64,000 bases of DNA from Alicyclobacillus suci (GTDB lineage Bacteria > Bacillota > Bacilli > Alicyclobacillales > Alicyclobacillaceae), in NCBI RefSeq assembly GCF_017329615.1, contig NZ_JAFMTW010000014.1, forward strand, positions 29,521 through 93,520, in the 5' to 3' direction. The notes below the pieces were generated by a model, which was given only the letters and a program-made list of their open reading frames with translations, did not search any database and had not been told where the DNA came from. The number at the start of each line of letters is the position of its first letter. The first letter of the stretch is position 1. Positions 9,470-18,661 of this stretch are shown in pieces. The translations under genes were made by a program, and so were the position numbers.

Positions 9470-11095
9470 CTAAATTTGCACCGCGAGCTCGCCACGGCGG
9501 TATTGTTCGCGAAGCGTTCTCTTCGCAAACTTGCCAACACTCGTCTTCGGGATTTCATCCAAAAAGACAAATGCCTCCGGAATCCAGAAGTTTGGGACGC
9601 GCCCCCGCAAAAATTGGCGCAGCGCATCACTTGGCTGTTCCAAATCTGCGCCTGTTCGCAACACGACACACGCCAGCGGCCGCTCCTGCCACAACTCATC
9701 TGGAATCCCGATGACCGCCGCCTCGACGACATCCTCATGCGCCATCAAAAGATTTTCCAAATCAACGGAGGAAATCCACTCGCCCCCGCTCTTAATCAAA
9801 TCTTTGCTCCGGTCTACAATTTGCAGATAGCCCTCTTCATCCATCGTCGCAATATCGCCTGTTCGAAACCACCCATCGACAAACGCTTGTGCTGTCTCCT
9901 CCGGGTTGCGATAATACTCGTTCGCTATCCAAGGTCCGCGCAACCAGAGTTCGCCCCGCGACACGCCGTCGTGTGGGACGGCTTGTCCGGCGGCGTCGAC
10001 CAGTTTCATCTCCAATCCGGGAACAAGTAGCCCGGTCTTGGTGCGATAGCGAATTTGTTCGTCGGCAGGCAATTGCAAAATCGTGTGTTTCGGAGCGCCC
10101 AAAAACGTCACAGGACTCGTTTCCGTCTGCCCATATCCTTGATACATCGCGACGCCGAGCTCCTCCTGGTACGCGCGCACCAAACTCTCTGGCAATGCCT
10201 GTCCACCGCTGATGAGCATCCGCACGCGACGAAAGTCATACTTTCCAGGATACTTTCGCACATGTTCCAGCATCCCCATCCACACAGTGGGTACACCGGC
10301 GCTAAATGTTACCCCTTCACTCACCATCAAGTCAGCGATATCCGCCGGGCTCGGCCGCGCACCAGGCAAAACAATTTTCGCGCCAGACCAGAGGTCACAA
10401 AACGGACGCCCCCAGGCATTCACGTGAAACATTGGGACAATCGGCAGACTTGCATCCGAGTCGTCCAACGCGAAATACCCTGTCATAAACATCAAAGTGT
10501 GCAGGTAAAGGCCGCGATGCGAATACAACACACCTTTAGGATCCCCCGTCGTCGCCGAAGTGTAAGCGAGTATCGCCGGTGTCGATTCGGCAAAGTCAGG
10601 GTAGTCATAGACCACTGGCATCTCGGCGATAAACGCCTCATACGAGATTGCACCTGGCAATAGGTCGGAGACATCGAGCTTGTCGGTCAACACGACGTAT
10701 CGCTCTACCGTCTGCAATTGGCTGGCAATAGGTGCAATTAGCGGCACGAGGTCCTCGTCCACGAACAGCATTTTGTCGTTCGCGTGATTTATCGTATAGA
10801 CCAATTGATCCGCGGAAAGGCGGATATTCACTGTATGTAAAATGCGTCCAGAGCATGGTACTCCGTAATACAATTCCAGATGTCTGTCGTGGTTCCACGC
10901 AAACGAAGCCACTCTATCTCCTGCTGTGATTCCGGCGTAATCGAGTGCATGTGCCAATTGTGCCGCGCGCCCAATCATGTCACGGTACGTGTAACGCCGC
11001 CGTCCGTTTGCCGTGCGCGTGACAATCTCCTGCTCGGGATAGACGAGATTGGCGCGATATAAAATGGACTTCAACAATAGTGGAAAATCAGTCAC
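9470..11095 (-). CDS. Acyl-CoA synthetase (AMP-forming, medium/long chain)
   Basis: An ANL-superfamily enzyme activating a fatty acid to acyl-CoA via acyl-AMP. In about 541 residues it shows the phosphate loop YTSATTGDPKGV (near 175-186, where most relatives have SGTTG), YGQTETSP near 330, GWFRTGDIATMDEEGYL near 410, and the C-terminal PKTSVGKFAKRTLRE with the catalytic lysine. It resembles the medium-chain FadD-like group. GTG 11095 is chosen since AAGGAG lies 9 bases upstream; the longer in-frame TTG at 11104 abuts that site. It stands alone, divergent from the phosphotransferase gene at 11319, and is distinct from the ligase at 61.7 kb. Confidence 0.88.
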   Translation of the reverse strand: MTDFPLLLKSILYRANLVYPEQEIVTRTANGRRRYTYRDMIGRAAQLAHALDYAGITAGDRVASFAWNHDRHLELYYGVPCSGRILHTVNIRLSADQLVYTINHANDKMLFVDEDLVPLIAPIASQLQTVERYVVLTDKLDVSDLLPGAISYEAFIAEMPVVYDYPDFAESTPAILAYTSATTGDPKGVLYSHRGLYLHTLMFMTGYFALDDSDASLPIVPMFHVNAWGRPFCDLWSGAKIVLPGARPSPADIADLMVSEGVTFSAGVPTVWMGMLEHVRKYPGKYDFRRVRMLISGGQALPESLVRAYQEELGVAMYQGYGQTETSPVTFLGAPKHTILQLPADEQIRYRTKTGLLVPGLEMKLVDAAGQAVPHDGVSRGELWLRGPWIANEYYRNPEETAQAFVDGWFRTGDIATMDEEGYLQIVDRSKDLIKSGGEWISSVDLENLLMAHEDVVEAAVIGIPDELWQERPLACVVLRTGADLEQPSDALRQFLRGRVPNFWIPEAFVFLDEIPKTSVGKFAKRTLREQYRRGELAVQI

Positions 11096-11208
11096 AACAG
11101 ACAACTCCTTGCACTTGCGTTATCATTCTGACACGCCGCCGAAGCATCGTCTCCTCCTTATTATAGAAGACAGGTCACCTTGATGAAAATCATGGGATAT
11201 GACAACAC

Positions 11209-11237
11209 TTGACAAGCTACTGTCGCCGTTTAATGAT
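11209..11237 (+). promoter_or_regulatory. Promoter for the CDP-alcohol phosphotransferase gene
   Basis: TTGACA at 11209-11214 and AATGAT at 11232-11237 are separated by 17 bases (TAATGA with 16 is equivalent). Transcription from here would leave a leader of about 75 bases before the GTG at 11319. Confidence 0.5.
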
Positions 11238-11318
11238 TAGTCCATTCAGAGATAGTGTCGCAGTCAACGCTGCGGCTGTACACAAGGTGTACGATGAATT
11301 TAGAGGGAAGGTCTTGAA

Positions 11319-12104
11319 GTGAAGTTTACAGATACTTATTTCTTTCGTTGTGCTGACAATCCATACGTGCGCCATCCAAAGCCGTGGGATACGTACACAA
11401 CGCTGCCACTGTCCGTTCCAATTTCGGAGTGGTTATGCAAAACGCGTTTGACACCAAACGCGATTTCGGTCATTTCGATGTTGTTCGCCATCGCGTCAGC
11501 CGTGGTGTTCTACTTTGCCACGCCGCTCGCACTCGTCATAGGTGCCATCTTGTTCCACATCTCGTACATTCTTGACTGTGCAGACGGATATAAGGCGCGC
11601 AAAATGAACATGGCGTCGAAAGTGGGCCATTGGATAGACCATACGTTTGACGAAATCAAAAAACCCATTCTCATGATTGGCATTTATGCGGGTCAGTACG
11701 AACACCTCGGTTCGCTGCCGCTATGGGCCTGGATTGGTGGTTTTCTCTACCTATTTAGCCGCGTTCTCGTAAAAACAGACAGTACCGTCAAAAAGGCGCC
11801 ATCCGAAGCAGACTCGGAGCCGGAGCGGAAGCTGACGCGCGCGGCCGGATCAAATATATTGTTAACCCCTCGTCAGCAGTGGCTGTTCCGCCACTTTGGC
11901 ATTGTCATTTTATTTACGTCAATTGAAGCACAAGCTATCGCCTTTGTCGTCGGCCCAATCTGCCAGTTGCCGATGCTCGGCTTCTTGGTGGCAGGGTCCT
12001 TATCCATCCTGTGGGTTCTCGTCGTCGATGGCGTATTGTACTGGCGACGCCAACTTCGCGCACAAGCGCATGCCAAGAGCGAGCGAGATCTCGGCGTCCG
12101 TTGA
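11319..12104 (+). CDS. CDP-alcohol phosphatidyltransferase family membrane enzyme
   Basis: A 261-residue membrane enzyme that transfers a phospho-alcohol from a CDP-activated donor, as in phospholipid head-group synthesis. The complete family signature is present at about residues 87-112: D-x2-DG-x2-AR-x8-G-x3-D-x3-D, starting DCADGYKAR, which supplies the metal- and CDP-binding aspartates. Around five or six hydrophobic segments surround it. The acceptor (glycerol phosphate, inositol phosphate, or other) cannot be told from this motif. GTG 11319 is supported by GAGGGAAGG 7 bases upstream. It is followed after 65 bases by an Asp-box lipoprotein gene in the same direction, but nothing ties their functions together. 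Confidence 0.85.
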   Translation: MKFTDTYFFRCADNPYVRHPKPWDTYTTLPLSVPISEWLCKTRLTPNAISVISMLFAIASAVVFYFATPLALVIGAILFHISYILDCADGYKARKMNMASKVGHWIDHTFDEIKKPILMIGIYAGQYEHLGSLPLWAWIGGFLYLFSRVLVKTDSTVKKAPSEADSEPERKLTRAAGSNILLTPRQQWLFRHFGIVILFTSIEAQAIAFVVGPICQLPMLGFLVAGSLSILWVLVVDGVLYWRRQLRAQAHAKSERDLGVR

Positions 12105-12169
12105 CACGCATTTGAAATACTCAGGGCTCAAACAAGCACCAACGAGTCCCCATCAGGAATGGAAAGGAT

Positions 12170-13462
12170 GTGACACATGTGCAATTTGCTCCCTTGCAAC
12201 GCGTGGTCTGCAGCTGTCTATTAATTTTTTGCTTAGTTGGCTGCACGACGCCTTTCGCGCGTTCTACTTCTACGAGTGTCACATCCAAACCTGACCACAG
12301 TGCCGCGGAGCAATCGACGGATACAAGTGCGGCAAAAGGCGACCCGCTAACGAACGCTAGCACTAGCGACGCCACCTTCGAGGACAAACTGCACCTGCGC
12401 GACGCACATCTGCAGATGTTAGACACTTCGACGGGTTTCGCGTGGGGGTACGTTGGACATACGTTCAAACTGTACAAAACCACCGACGGCTGTTTGACAT
12501 GGCAAACGATTGCCTCCCCTGCGATACCGCCTTACGACGTCTCGTTACAAGGACCTGGCAATACGGGCTATACAAATGCCGACTTTATTGGCACAGCGAA
12601 TGGCTACCTAGGGGCGCTCGCGTTCATGCGGGCGGATGGTGTTCACGTACTGACAACCACCGAAACCGACGGCAGCCACAGCAACCACGTGTGGCACACA
12701 GTAGTGATTCCTTCGCCTGGAGACGCGACGCATATCGGTCAAATTTGTTTTACGACACCCAAATACGGATGGATGTTGTTACTCGGCGATGGAGCCAGCG
12801 GTGCAGCACCCAAATATCTGTATCGCACCACGAATGGCGGCATGACGTGGCAAGAGGTAAATTCGTCTACTGCTGCCCTTCCCCATAATGGCGTGGACGT
12901 CGATATGACGTTTTCTCAAGACGGCGTACATGGCATCCTCACCACGGTGAATCCGTTGACCCTTTCCCCTGTTATGGAAGAGACCTCCGATGGGGGGCGG
13001 CATTGGCAGACTGTCCTCGGTTCCCTGACCGGAATGCATCTAACAGACTCCATCACAGATGTAACACCATTTACCCCCACGCTGGAAAACGGAATGGAGC
13101 ACGCGGAATTTTTTGTTGAGTCACCTGATGGCAACAAACTTCTGATGATTGCCAAGGAAATGAAAGGTGGCTTAATCACACACACGTTGTCCGTGAGCAA
13201 TGTCCAAGCCCTGACTTGGAGCGAATCAGCAGCGACAGTCGTGTTGCGAAAGGACGCCCGAGATATCGTCATGCACAGTGATGACGACGGACAGGATTGG
13301 ACGACTGTCGGAAATATTCCGAACTCCTTGGCGGATAACACGACAACGGTACAAAACTTCCAAATGTTTGGCCAAGTAGGTTGGCTGTTGCTTCAGAATG
13401 ATACACTTACACCAACCCTACTGAAGACCACCGACGGAGGGGCACACTGGACGACAGTGTAG
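12170..13462 (+). CDS. Asp-box (BNR/Ycf48-like) beta-propeller lipoprotein 1
   Basis: A predicted surface lipoprotein of 430 residues: a hydrophobic leader ending in the lipobox CLVGC (lipidated Cys at about 25), a Ser/Thr-rich linker to about residue 70, then a domain with five Asp-box repeats of the form (S/T)-x-(D/N)-x-G-x-x-W. Clear copies read KTTDGCLTW (about 103-111), RTTNGGMTW, ETSDGGRHW, HSDDDGQDW and KTTDGGAHW at the C-terminus. Such repeats cap the blades of a beta-propeller, as in sialidases and the Ycf48/HCF136 assembly factors. No sialidase arginine cluster is evident, so I assign no enzyme activity. A paralogue lies at 22905-24254. GTG 12170 or GTG 12179 could be the start; both keep the leader. 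Confidence 0.75.
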   Translation: MTHVQFAPLQRVVCSCLLIFCLVGCTTPFARSTSTSVTSKPDHSAAEQSTDTSAAKGDPLTNASTSDATFEDKLHLRDAHLQMLDTSTGFAWGYVGHTFKLYKTTDGCLTWQTIASPAIPPYDVSLQGPGNTGYTNADFIGTANGYLGALAFMRADGVHVLTTTETDGSHSNHVWHTVVIPSPGDATHIGQICFTTPKYGWMLLLGDGASGAAPKYLYRTTNGGMTWQEVNSSTAALPHNGVDVDMTFSQDGVHGILTTVNPLTLSPVMEETSDGGRHWQTVLGSLTGMHLTDSITDVTPFTPTLENGMEHAEFFVESPDGNKLLMIAKEMKGGLITHTLSVSNVQALTWSESAATVVLRKDARDIVMHSDDDGQDWTTVGNIPNSLADNTTTVQNFQMFGQVGWLLLQNDTLTPTLLKTTDGGAHWTTV

Positions 13463-13530
13463 CCCTGCTGTTGTGAAACACCTATGTACGCCCCACGTAC
13501 TTACTGTTGGTAAGGCGCTAAAAAGTGGGG

Positions 13531-14091
13531 TCAATCGACTATCTTGGTGTGGAAACAAAGTGCCATTTGCTCTATAAACGTATCGTGATTCGCCGTGAAT
13601 GTCGCGCAACCGCGCCGGTGAACAACCGTTTGAAACCCCTCGTCGTAAGCGCCCGCCGCAGTCAAAAAATCGCAAATGTCGGTGCACACCCCTGTGATAT
13701 GAACCGTGTCTACACCGCGTTCCCGAAGTTTATCCGCGAGCCCCGTCCGATGAAACGCGTTGTAACTTTGCTTTGGAATAAAGAGGACGTCTGAATCGTC
13801 CTTGGCGGACGCATACCACGCCTCGAGCTCGCCATAGAGCCGATGCCCCCACGATCCGACAACGTTATGCGGCGCCCACTCCTGAAAGTGCGAATCATTT
13901 GGTTGATGTGTGTCCATACAGATAACCACCACATTTCCATTGTCCCGCATCTGCTTTGCGACCTCCAGAATGTAGGGCACAATGGCCTGCGCCCTTGTGC
14001 CAGCGGTCAAACTACCGTCATCTGCGACGAAGTCATTCGACATATCGATGATGAACAGCGCTTCCCTACCGACGTGTGCTTCCTTGCTCAT
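13531..14091 (-). CDS. Isochorismatase-superfamily cysteine hydrolase (nicotinamidase-like)
   Basis: A 186-residue hydrolase with the isochorismatase fold. The catalytic triad is visible as Asp in FIIDMSNDFV (about 16), Lys in FIPKQSYNAF (about 110) and Cys in GVCTDICDFL (about 142). The metal-binding pattern MDTHQPNDSHF (about 59-69) with a later PHNVVGSWG is the arrangement of nicotinamidases, and the overall sequence resembles B. subtilis PncA, so deamidation of nicotinamide to nicotinate in NAD salvage is the most likely reaction; related amidohydrolases share these motifs. ATG 14091 has a GGGGAG-type site upstream. The gene is monocistronic and convergent with the lipoprotein gene. Confidence 0.8.
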   Translation of the reverse strand: MSKEAHVGREALFIIDMSNDFVADDGSLTAGTRAQAIVPYILEVAKQMRDNGNVVVICMDTHQPNDSHFQEWAPHNVVGSWGHRLYGELEAWYASAKDDSDVLFIPKQSYNAFHRTGLADKLRERGVDTVHITGVCTDICDFLTAAGAYDEGFQTVVHRRGCATFTANHDTFIEQMALCFHTKIVD

Positions 14092-14194
14092 GGAAAACTC
14101 CCCTCTATTCGCCTGTCATCTGCCAAATTCCACTTTGCCTTTATCCTGATTGTAATGTACCATGCAAAAGATGAAATGCGTAAGGAGGCTCCGT

Positions 14195-14899
14195 ATGCGC
14201 TACCGTGGAGCTCGCCACTTGCCTGAGTGGCTAGAACAAGGGGCGGCAGTGTTGCGCGACAACCGCAAAGACGACCTGACCGACACCTTTCAGACAATAA
14301 ATAAACCCATTTGCATTGAAGTTGGCTGCGGCCGAGGCGGTTTTATACGCCAAATGGCAAAACTGTGGCCAGATATGATGTTCATTGGCATCGACAAAGT
14401 CCCCGCAGTCATCGCCAAAGCCGCCGCCACTTCTGTGGAACAGGGCTTGACGAACGTCCTGTTCATCATCGGCGACATCGAAGATATTGCACCAAAATTG
14501 GATAAGCATCGCGTCCAACAAATTTTCCTGAACTTTTCCGATCCGTGGCCAAAAGCCCGCCATGCAAACCGCCGGCTAACCGCTCACAAAAAGCTAGACA
14601 TCTATGCCCACCTGCTGTCCGAGGACGGCGTGCTCGAGCAAAAGACGGACAACCAGGTGTTCTTTGAATGGTCTGTCGAGTCCATTGCCGATGCAGGTTG
14701 GTCGCTGGTGCGCGTCGAGCGAGGGTTTTCGGCAATGGACATAGAGGCTGACGATGCGGGAGCCGGACGGATGGAAGCCAACGGTACAGGAACCGTGGGC
14801 ATGATTTCCAGCCAGTTTGTCCAAACCGAGTACGAGCAAAAATTCCGCGCCCAAGGCATACCGATTCACTACTTGTGCGCGCGACCGCCAAAAGCGTGA
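14195..14899 (+). CDS. trmB: tRNA (guanine-N7)-methyltransferase TrmB
   Basis: A 234-residue SAM-dependent methyltransferase that makes m7G46 in the tRNA variable loop. The SAM-binding segment IEVGCGRGGFIRQMA (about residues 38-52), the acidic GIDK strand, and the family hallmark NFSDPWPKARHANRRL (about 114-129) with the later TDNQVFFEWS are all present. The reading frame is open from 14162, but ATG 14195 has AAGGAGG about 7 bases upstream and gives the standard N-terminus, so I use it. The 240 bases downstream are non-coding and contain a perfect 17-bp hairpin that separates it from the convergent aldehyde dehydrogenase gene. Confidence 0.93.
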   Translation: MRYRGARHLPEWLEQGAAVLRDNRKDDLTDTFQTINKPICIEVGCGRGGFIRQMAKLWPDMMFIGIDKVPAVIAKAAATSVEQGLTNVLFIIGDIEDIAPKLDKHRVQQIFLNFSDPWPKARHANRRLTAHKKLDIYAHLLSEDGVLEQKTDNQVFFEWSVESIADAGWSLVRVERGFSAMDIEADDAGAGRMEANGTGTVGMISSQFVQTEYEQKFRAQGIPIHYLCARPPKA

Positions 14900-15017
14900 T
14901 TGCATGCGTCTACAGCGTCGGCGGATGACGGGCACGTGGGGCACATCAAGCGCCTTACGGATGCCTGAGACCCCAAGCGCCTCGCGGGTGTCCAGAGTGC
15001 CGCACGCCACCCCAACC

Positions 15018-15053
15018 AACACAAATAGGGCCGAAATCGGCCCTATTTGTGTT
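15018..15053. terminator. Perfect 17-bp hairpin, probable bidirectional terminator
   Basis: Bases 15018-15034 and 15037-15053 are exact reverse complements with only AA between them. The stem has a GC core (GGGCCGA/TCGGCCC) flanked by an A/T-rich base, so either strand yields a stem followed by U-rich RNA. It lies between the convergent trmB and aldehyde dehydrogenase genes. Confidence 0.8.
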
Positions 15054-15157
15054 AACTGTCACACTTTGAGATAACACATCTGTACCACAGACTACCCGTC
15101 AGTCAGCGCGGACAGGCGGCGGACAGTGCACAGACCCCGATTGGATTGGGGGTCGTC

Positions 15158-16606
15158 TCACTCAGAAAATACACCCGTGCGGAAGGCGACCATTTTAATC
15201 TCCATCATATCCTGCATCGCGTAGCGGACGCCTTCGCGGCCAGTACCACTCTGTTTGACACCGCCGTAAGGCATCTGATCGACACGGAATGTCGGAATTT
15301 GATTAATCAGCACCGCGCCCATTTGGAGTTCGCGGGTGGCGTGGAGGGCGTGATCGATATTCTTTGTAAAGACACCGGCATTCAAGCCGTACGGCGTGCT
15401 GTTCGCGACGCGAATCGCCTCGTCCCAGTCGTCGAACGGAGCGAACAATGCGACAGGCCCAAAAGCTTCCTCCTGGCTGAACTCTGCATCTGCAGGAACG
15501 TCCGTCAAAACGGTAGGCTCCATCACGCGACCATCAATCTTGCCACCCGTGACAACTTTCGCGCCTTTGTCCACGGCGTGCTTCAACCACGTCGCCAGTC
15601 TATCGACGGCATCCTGATTAATGAGCGCAGAAATATCCGTGTCTTCGTCGAGAGGATTGCCGATTTTTAACGCTTTAGCGCGTTCGGCCACCATCTGCGT
15701 AAACTTGTCGTAGATACTGCGGTGAACCAGGATACGCTGAATCGAGATGCAGACTTGCCCGTTGTAACTAAATGCCCCCGCGGTCGTTTCGGCGGCAATT
15801 TTGCTCAGTTCCGTATCACTAAATCCTTCGTCGATGATGAGTGGCGAATTCGATCCCAATTCCAGCGTGACCTTGCGCAACCCGGCCTGCGCACGAATCA
15901 ATTTGCCGACGCGCGGGCTGCCCGTAAAGGTGACGAATGCGACATTGGGGTGCGTCGTGAGAATCTCGCTAAGTTCCTTACCGTCGCCTGGAATAATGTT
16001 GAGCACACCATCGGGAAGGCCAGCATCCTTGAAGATCTTGGCCAACACGAGTGCGGATAACGGTGTGTGCTCTGCGGGCTTTAAGACAATCGTGTTCCCC
16101 GCCGCAATTGCAGGACCAACTTTGTGAGCCACGAGGTTCATCGGGAAATTAAATGGCGTAATCGCCGCCACGACGCCCATTGGTTCATAAATCGTGTACG
16201 CCGTGTGATTTTCGCCGTGCGGCGCTGCGTCGAGTGGAACCGACTCACCACGAATATCCCGCGCGGCCTCAGCTGCAAACAAGTAGGTCTGTACCGTCCG
16301 TTCGACCTCGCCGCGGGCGGCTTTCAACGGCTTCCCCGACTCGCGTGCGATGGTTTCTGCCAACTCCCCAATTCTATCAGAAATCAGTTGCGCCGCAGAT
16401 CGCAGAATGTGTGCGCGCTGCCAAGCTGGCACCTTGCGAAACGATTCAAATGCTCGCCGCGCCGACTCAATTGCGACGCGGGCGTCATCGACTGATGCAT
16501 AGCCGATTTGTGCAATCACTTCGCCCGTGTGTGGATTCTCCAGCGGCACGTGACGCTTCGCATCGACCCACTCTCCGTCTATCCACAACTGCGATATTCC
16601 AACCAT
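15158..16606 (-). CDS. NAD(P)-dependent aldehyde dehydrogenase
   Basis: A 482-residue aldehyde dehydrogenase oxidising an aldehyde to its acid. Visible motifs: ITPFNFPMNLVAHKVGPA near 140-157, the cofactor-loop KPAEHTPLSAL near 172, FTGSPRVGK near 222, the general-base glutamate in VTLELGSNSPLI near 247, the nucleophilic Cys in NGQVCISIQR near 284, and EEAFGPVALF near 383. The group resembles lactaldehyde and sulfolactaldehyde dehydrogenases, but the substrate is not fixed by sequence. GGAGGG lies 7 bases before ATG 16606. It is the last gene of a leftward run behind a Gfo/Idh/MocA oxidoreductase and a HAD phosphatase, hinting at a sugar or polyol route. Confidence 0.88.
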   Translation of the reverse strand: MVGISQLWIDGEWVDAKRHVPLENPHTGEVIAQIGYASVDDARVAIESARRAFESFRKVPAWQRAHILRSAAQLISDRIGELAETIARESGKPLKAARGEVERTVQTYLFAAEAARDIRGESVPLDAAPHGENHTAYTIYEPMGVVAAITPFNFPMNLVAHKVGPAIAAGNTIVLKPAEHTPLSALVLAKIFKDAGLPDGVLNIIPGDGKELSEILTTHPNVAFVTFTGSPRVGKLIRAQAGLRKVTLELGSNSPLIIDEGFSDTELSKIAAETTAGAFSYNGQVCISIQRILVHRSIYDKFTQMVAERAKALKIGNPLDEDTDISALINQDAVDRLATWLKHAVDKGAKVVTGGKIDGRVMEPTVLTDVPADAEFSQEEAFGPVALFAPFDDWDEAIRVANSTPYGLNAGVFTKNIDHALHATRELQMGAVLINQIPTFRVDQMPYGGVKQSGTGREGVRYAMQDMMEIKMVAFRTGVFSE

Positions 16607-16639
16607 ATCTCATCCCTCCAGATTTAGCTTTTCCTTCAT

Positions 16640-16673
16640 GGAAATCGAGATTCATTCACAAGGAAATCGAGAT
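16640..16673. repeat. Short direct repeat GGAAATCGAGAT, two copies
   Basis: The 12-mer GGAAATCGAGAT occurs at 16640-16651 and 16662-16673, a 22-base period of about two helical turns, in the gap just upstream of the aldehyde dehydrogenase gene. Two in-phase copies could be a regulator site; this is inference only. Confidence 0.35.
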
Positions 16674-16720
16674 GCGTGACACAAGACCGTCGTCCACAAC
16701 GACATTTCACCTTAACACAG

Positions 16721-17830
16721 TCACGCAATAACCACGTGTTCACCTGCACGCTGCCCCGAAGCAAGAACCGCTTCGACGACAGCCTGTGCCGCCACCGCCT
16801 CGTCGAAGGTTGGAACGGGAATGTCCAATTCGATTCCTGCCATCCGCTGGGTAAAGGTGGCGAGACTCGTCGCGTGTAGATTGAGATGCGCATTGGCTGC
16901 AAATTTTGCACCCAATGGTTGAACAACGAGCGAGTGCTTGGGTGGGACGAACGTCACATCGTCGCGATAGGTATGTACTTCGACGCCACAATACGCGTCA
17001 AGTGGAATGTATACGACACCTTTTTCGCAGACAATTTCAATAAAATCCCGTTCCCGTCCATAGTGTACCCGCGAAACCTCAACAGTGCCAACCGCACCAC
17101 CCTGCATCCACAATGTCGCCGATGCCCAGTCGTCGACGTCGACGACCTGCTCGCCGGACACCCCCTGACGGCGTTTGACGAACGTCTCGGTAGTCGCCGA
17201 AACGCGCGCAACCTGCCCGAGCAGCATATGTATCGTGTCAAACAGGTGGATTCCTAAATCGATGGTGGCACCGCCACCCGAAGCGCTGTTCTCGAGACGC
17301 CAAGACATAGCGCGCTCGGGGTTTAAATAACCGCCGTGCATGAGCTCCGCTCGAAAGGTCAGGGGGCGGCCGAGAGCGCCGGACGAAATCCAATCTCGCG
17401 CCTCGATGACGGCTGGATGAAAGCGATAAATGAGTGCAACCTGATTGGTAAGACCCGCGCTGTTGACGAGCGCCGCGAGCCGTTTTGTCTCCGCAAGCGT
17501 ATGGCTCACTGGCTTCTCACAATAAATGCCCCACTGAGCCTTGACAGCTTGTTCAATCGCTGCGGTATGGGCAATATTCGGGGAGGCGATATCGATAGCG
17601 TCGATATCCCTGTCCGCAAGCGCCGACAAATCATCTGTAACGCACGCAAACGTCTTTTTCGCCAGGTGCGCACTCACGCTGTCAATGCGGCGCACAACGG
17701 CCGTATCCCACACGGCCGCTGGTGCTGGAACTGCCGCGGCGACGTTTAACTGGCTCGCCAACACGTGAACGCGCCCGATGTATCCATAACCGTGTAACGC
17801 AAAGCGAACCGCATTCTCATTTCGCATCAT
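16721..17830 (-). CDS. Gfo/Idh/MocA-family oxidoreductase
   Basis: A 369-residue NAD(P)-dependent sugar or polyol dehydrogenase of the glucose-fructose oxidoreductase/inositol dehydrogenase family. The Rossmann start ALHGYGYIGRVH (about 11-22), the family motif YCEKPVSHTL with EKP near 103, and GGGATIDLGIHLFD (about 186-199, catalytic His region) are present, followed by the C-terminal beta-sheet domain. Tandem ATGs at 17830 follow a GGGGGG-rich site. The gene begins 29 bases after the stop of the HAD phosphatase gene and is likely in one transcript with it and with gluQ upstream. Substrate unknown. Confidence 0.87.
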   Translation of the reverse strand: MMRNENAVRFALHGYGYIGRVHVLASQLNVAAAVPAPAAVWDTAVVRRIDSVSAHLAKKTFACVTDDLSALADRDIDAIDIASPNIAHTAAIEQAVKAQWGIYCEKPVSHTLAETKRLAALVNSAGLTNQVALIYRFHPAVIEARDWISSGALGRPLTFRAELMHGGYLNPERAMSWRLENSASGGGATIDLGIHLFDTIHMLLGQVARVSATTETFVKRRQGVSGEQVVDVDDWASATLWMQGGAVGTVEVSRVHYGRERDFIEIVCEKGVVYIPLDAYCGVEVHTYRDDVTFVPPKHSLVVQPLGAKFAANAHLNLHATSLATFTQRMAGIELDIPVPTFDEAVAAQAVVEAVLASGQRAGEHVVIA

Positions 17831-17859
17831 GCCTGCCCCCCGTTTCCAGTGCCCACCTC

Positions 17860-18657
17860 TTAGGACACCTGCTCATCGACGAAAAACGCTTCAAGCCACC
17901 GCGCGACGCCGTCCTCGTAGGACGCATGCGTGCGCGTGTCCGCATAGGCAAACAAATCCGGATTCGCGTCGGCGACGGCCACGCCAATCCCTGCCTGAGT
18001 TAACATCGACGCGTCGTTCATCTCGTTGCCAAAGGCGATGATATGCCCGCGGTCAATCCCAATCCCATCCGCCAACAGTGCAATCGCCTGTCCTTTTGAG
18101 ATCCCTTTCGCGTTGATATCGACAGTCCGGTCGTCTGTACGCGTAAACTCGACTTCTTCGTCTGAAAACGCAGCGGTCAATCTCGCAAGTACCTGTTCCA
18201 TCACACCGTCCTGCATGAGCACCGTCAGTTTATAGACTGCTTCGTCCCCAATCTCGTCCACCACGCGCGCCGGCCACGCAAAACGCGTGCGGATGGTTTC
18301 GTCCCCCGACCGCAACAACAAACGCTCGTCATCTGTCGTCACCGTCACCACCGTGGGCAACCCGACAAGTGCCTGCTCAAGCCTTTTGGCAATCGACGCG
18401 TCAATCCGTTGATGCCTAAGTATTTGCCCATCCTGCCGCCCAATCCACGCGCCATTGGATGCCACCACATAGCACGGCACACCAAGAAACTGGGCCACGT
18501 GCTCCATATGGTCCCAGTGCCGGCCACTGGCCAAGACAATCACGTGTCCCGCCTCGTGAATCCGTGCAAACGCCGCACGCGCTCGCGCGCTCGGATACCC
18601 ATTTGCATGCAACAACGTCCCATCCAGGTCCGTGCTAATCAGCCATCTCGTTGCCAT
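17860..18657 (-). CDS. HAD-superfamily (Cof-type, IIB) phosphatase
   Basis: A 265-residue haloacid dehalogenase-type phosphatase. Motif I is STDLDGTLL (nucleophile Asp at about residue 9), motif II is ASGRHW near 48, a motif III lysine lies in the region of NAKGISKGQAIALL near 184, and motif IV is IAFGNEMNDASML near 208. This is the Cof/YwpJ pattern with a type-IIB cap, usually acting on phosphosugars or FMN-like substrates; the specific one is unknown. ATG 18657 is preferred over an ATG at 18678 that lies inside the ribosome site. It starts 4 bases after the gluQ stop, so the two are translationally coupled. Confidence 0.87.
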   Translation of the reverse strand: MATRWLISTDLDGTLLHANGYPSARARAAFARIHEAGHVIVLASGRHWDHMEHVAQFLGVPCYVVASNGAWIGRQDGQILRHQRIDASIAKRLEQALVGLPTVVTVTTDDERLLLRSGDETIRTRFAWPARVVDEIGDEAVYKLTVLMQDGVMEQVLARLTAAFSDEEVEFTRTDDRTVDINAKGISKGQAIALLADGIGIDRGHIIAFGNEMNDASMLTQAGIGVAVADANPDLFAYADTRTHASYEDGVARWLEAFFVDEQVS

Positions 18658-18661
18658 GTTG

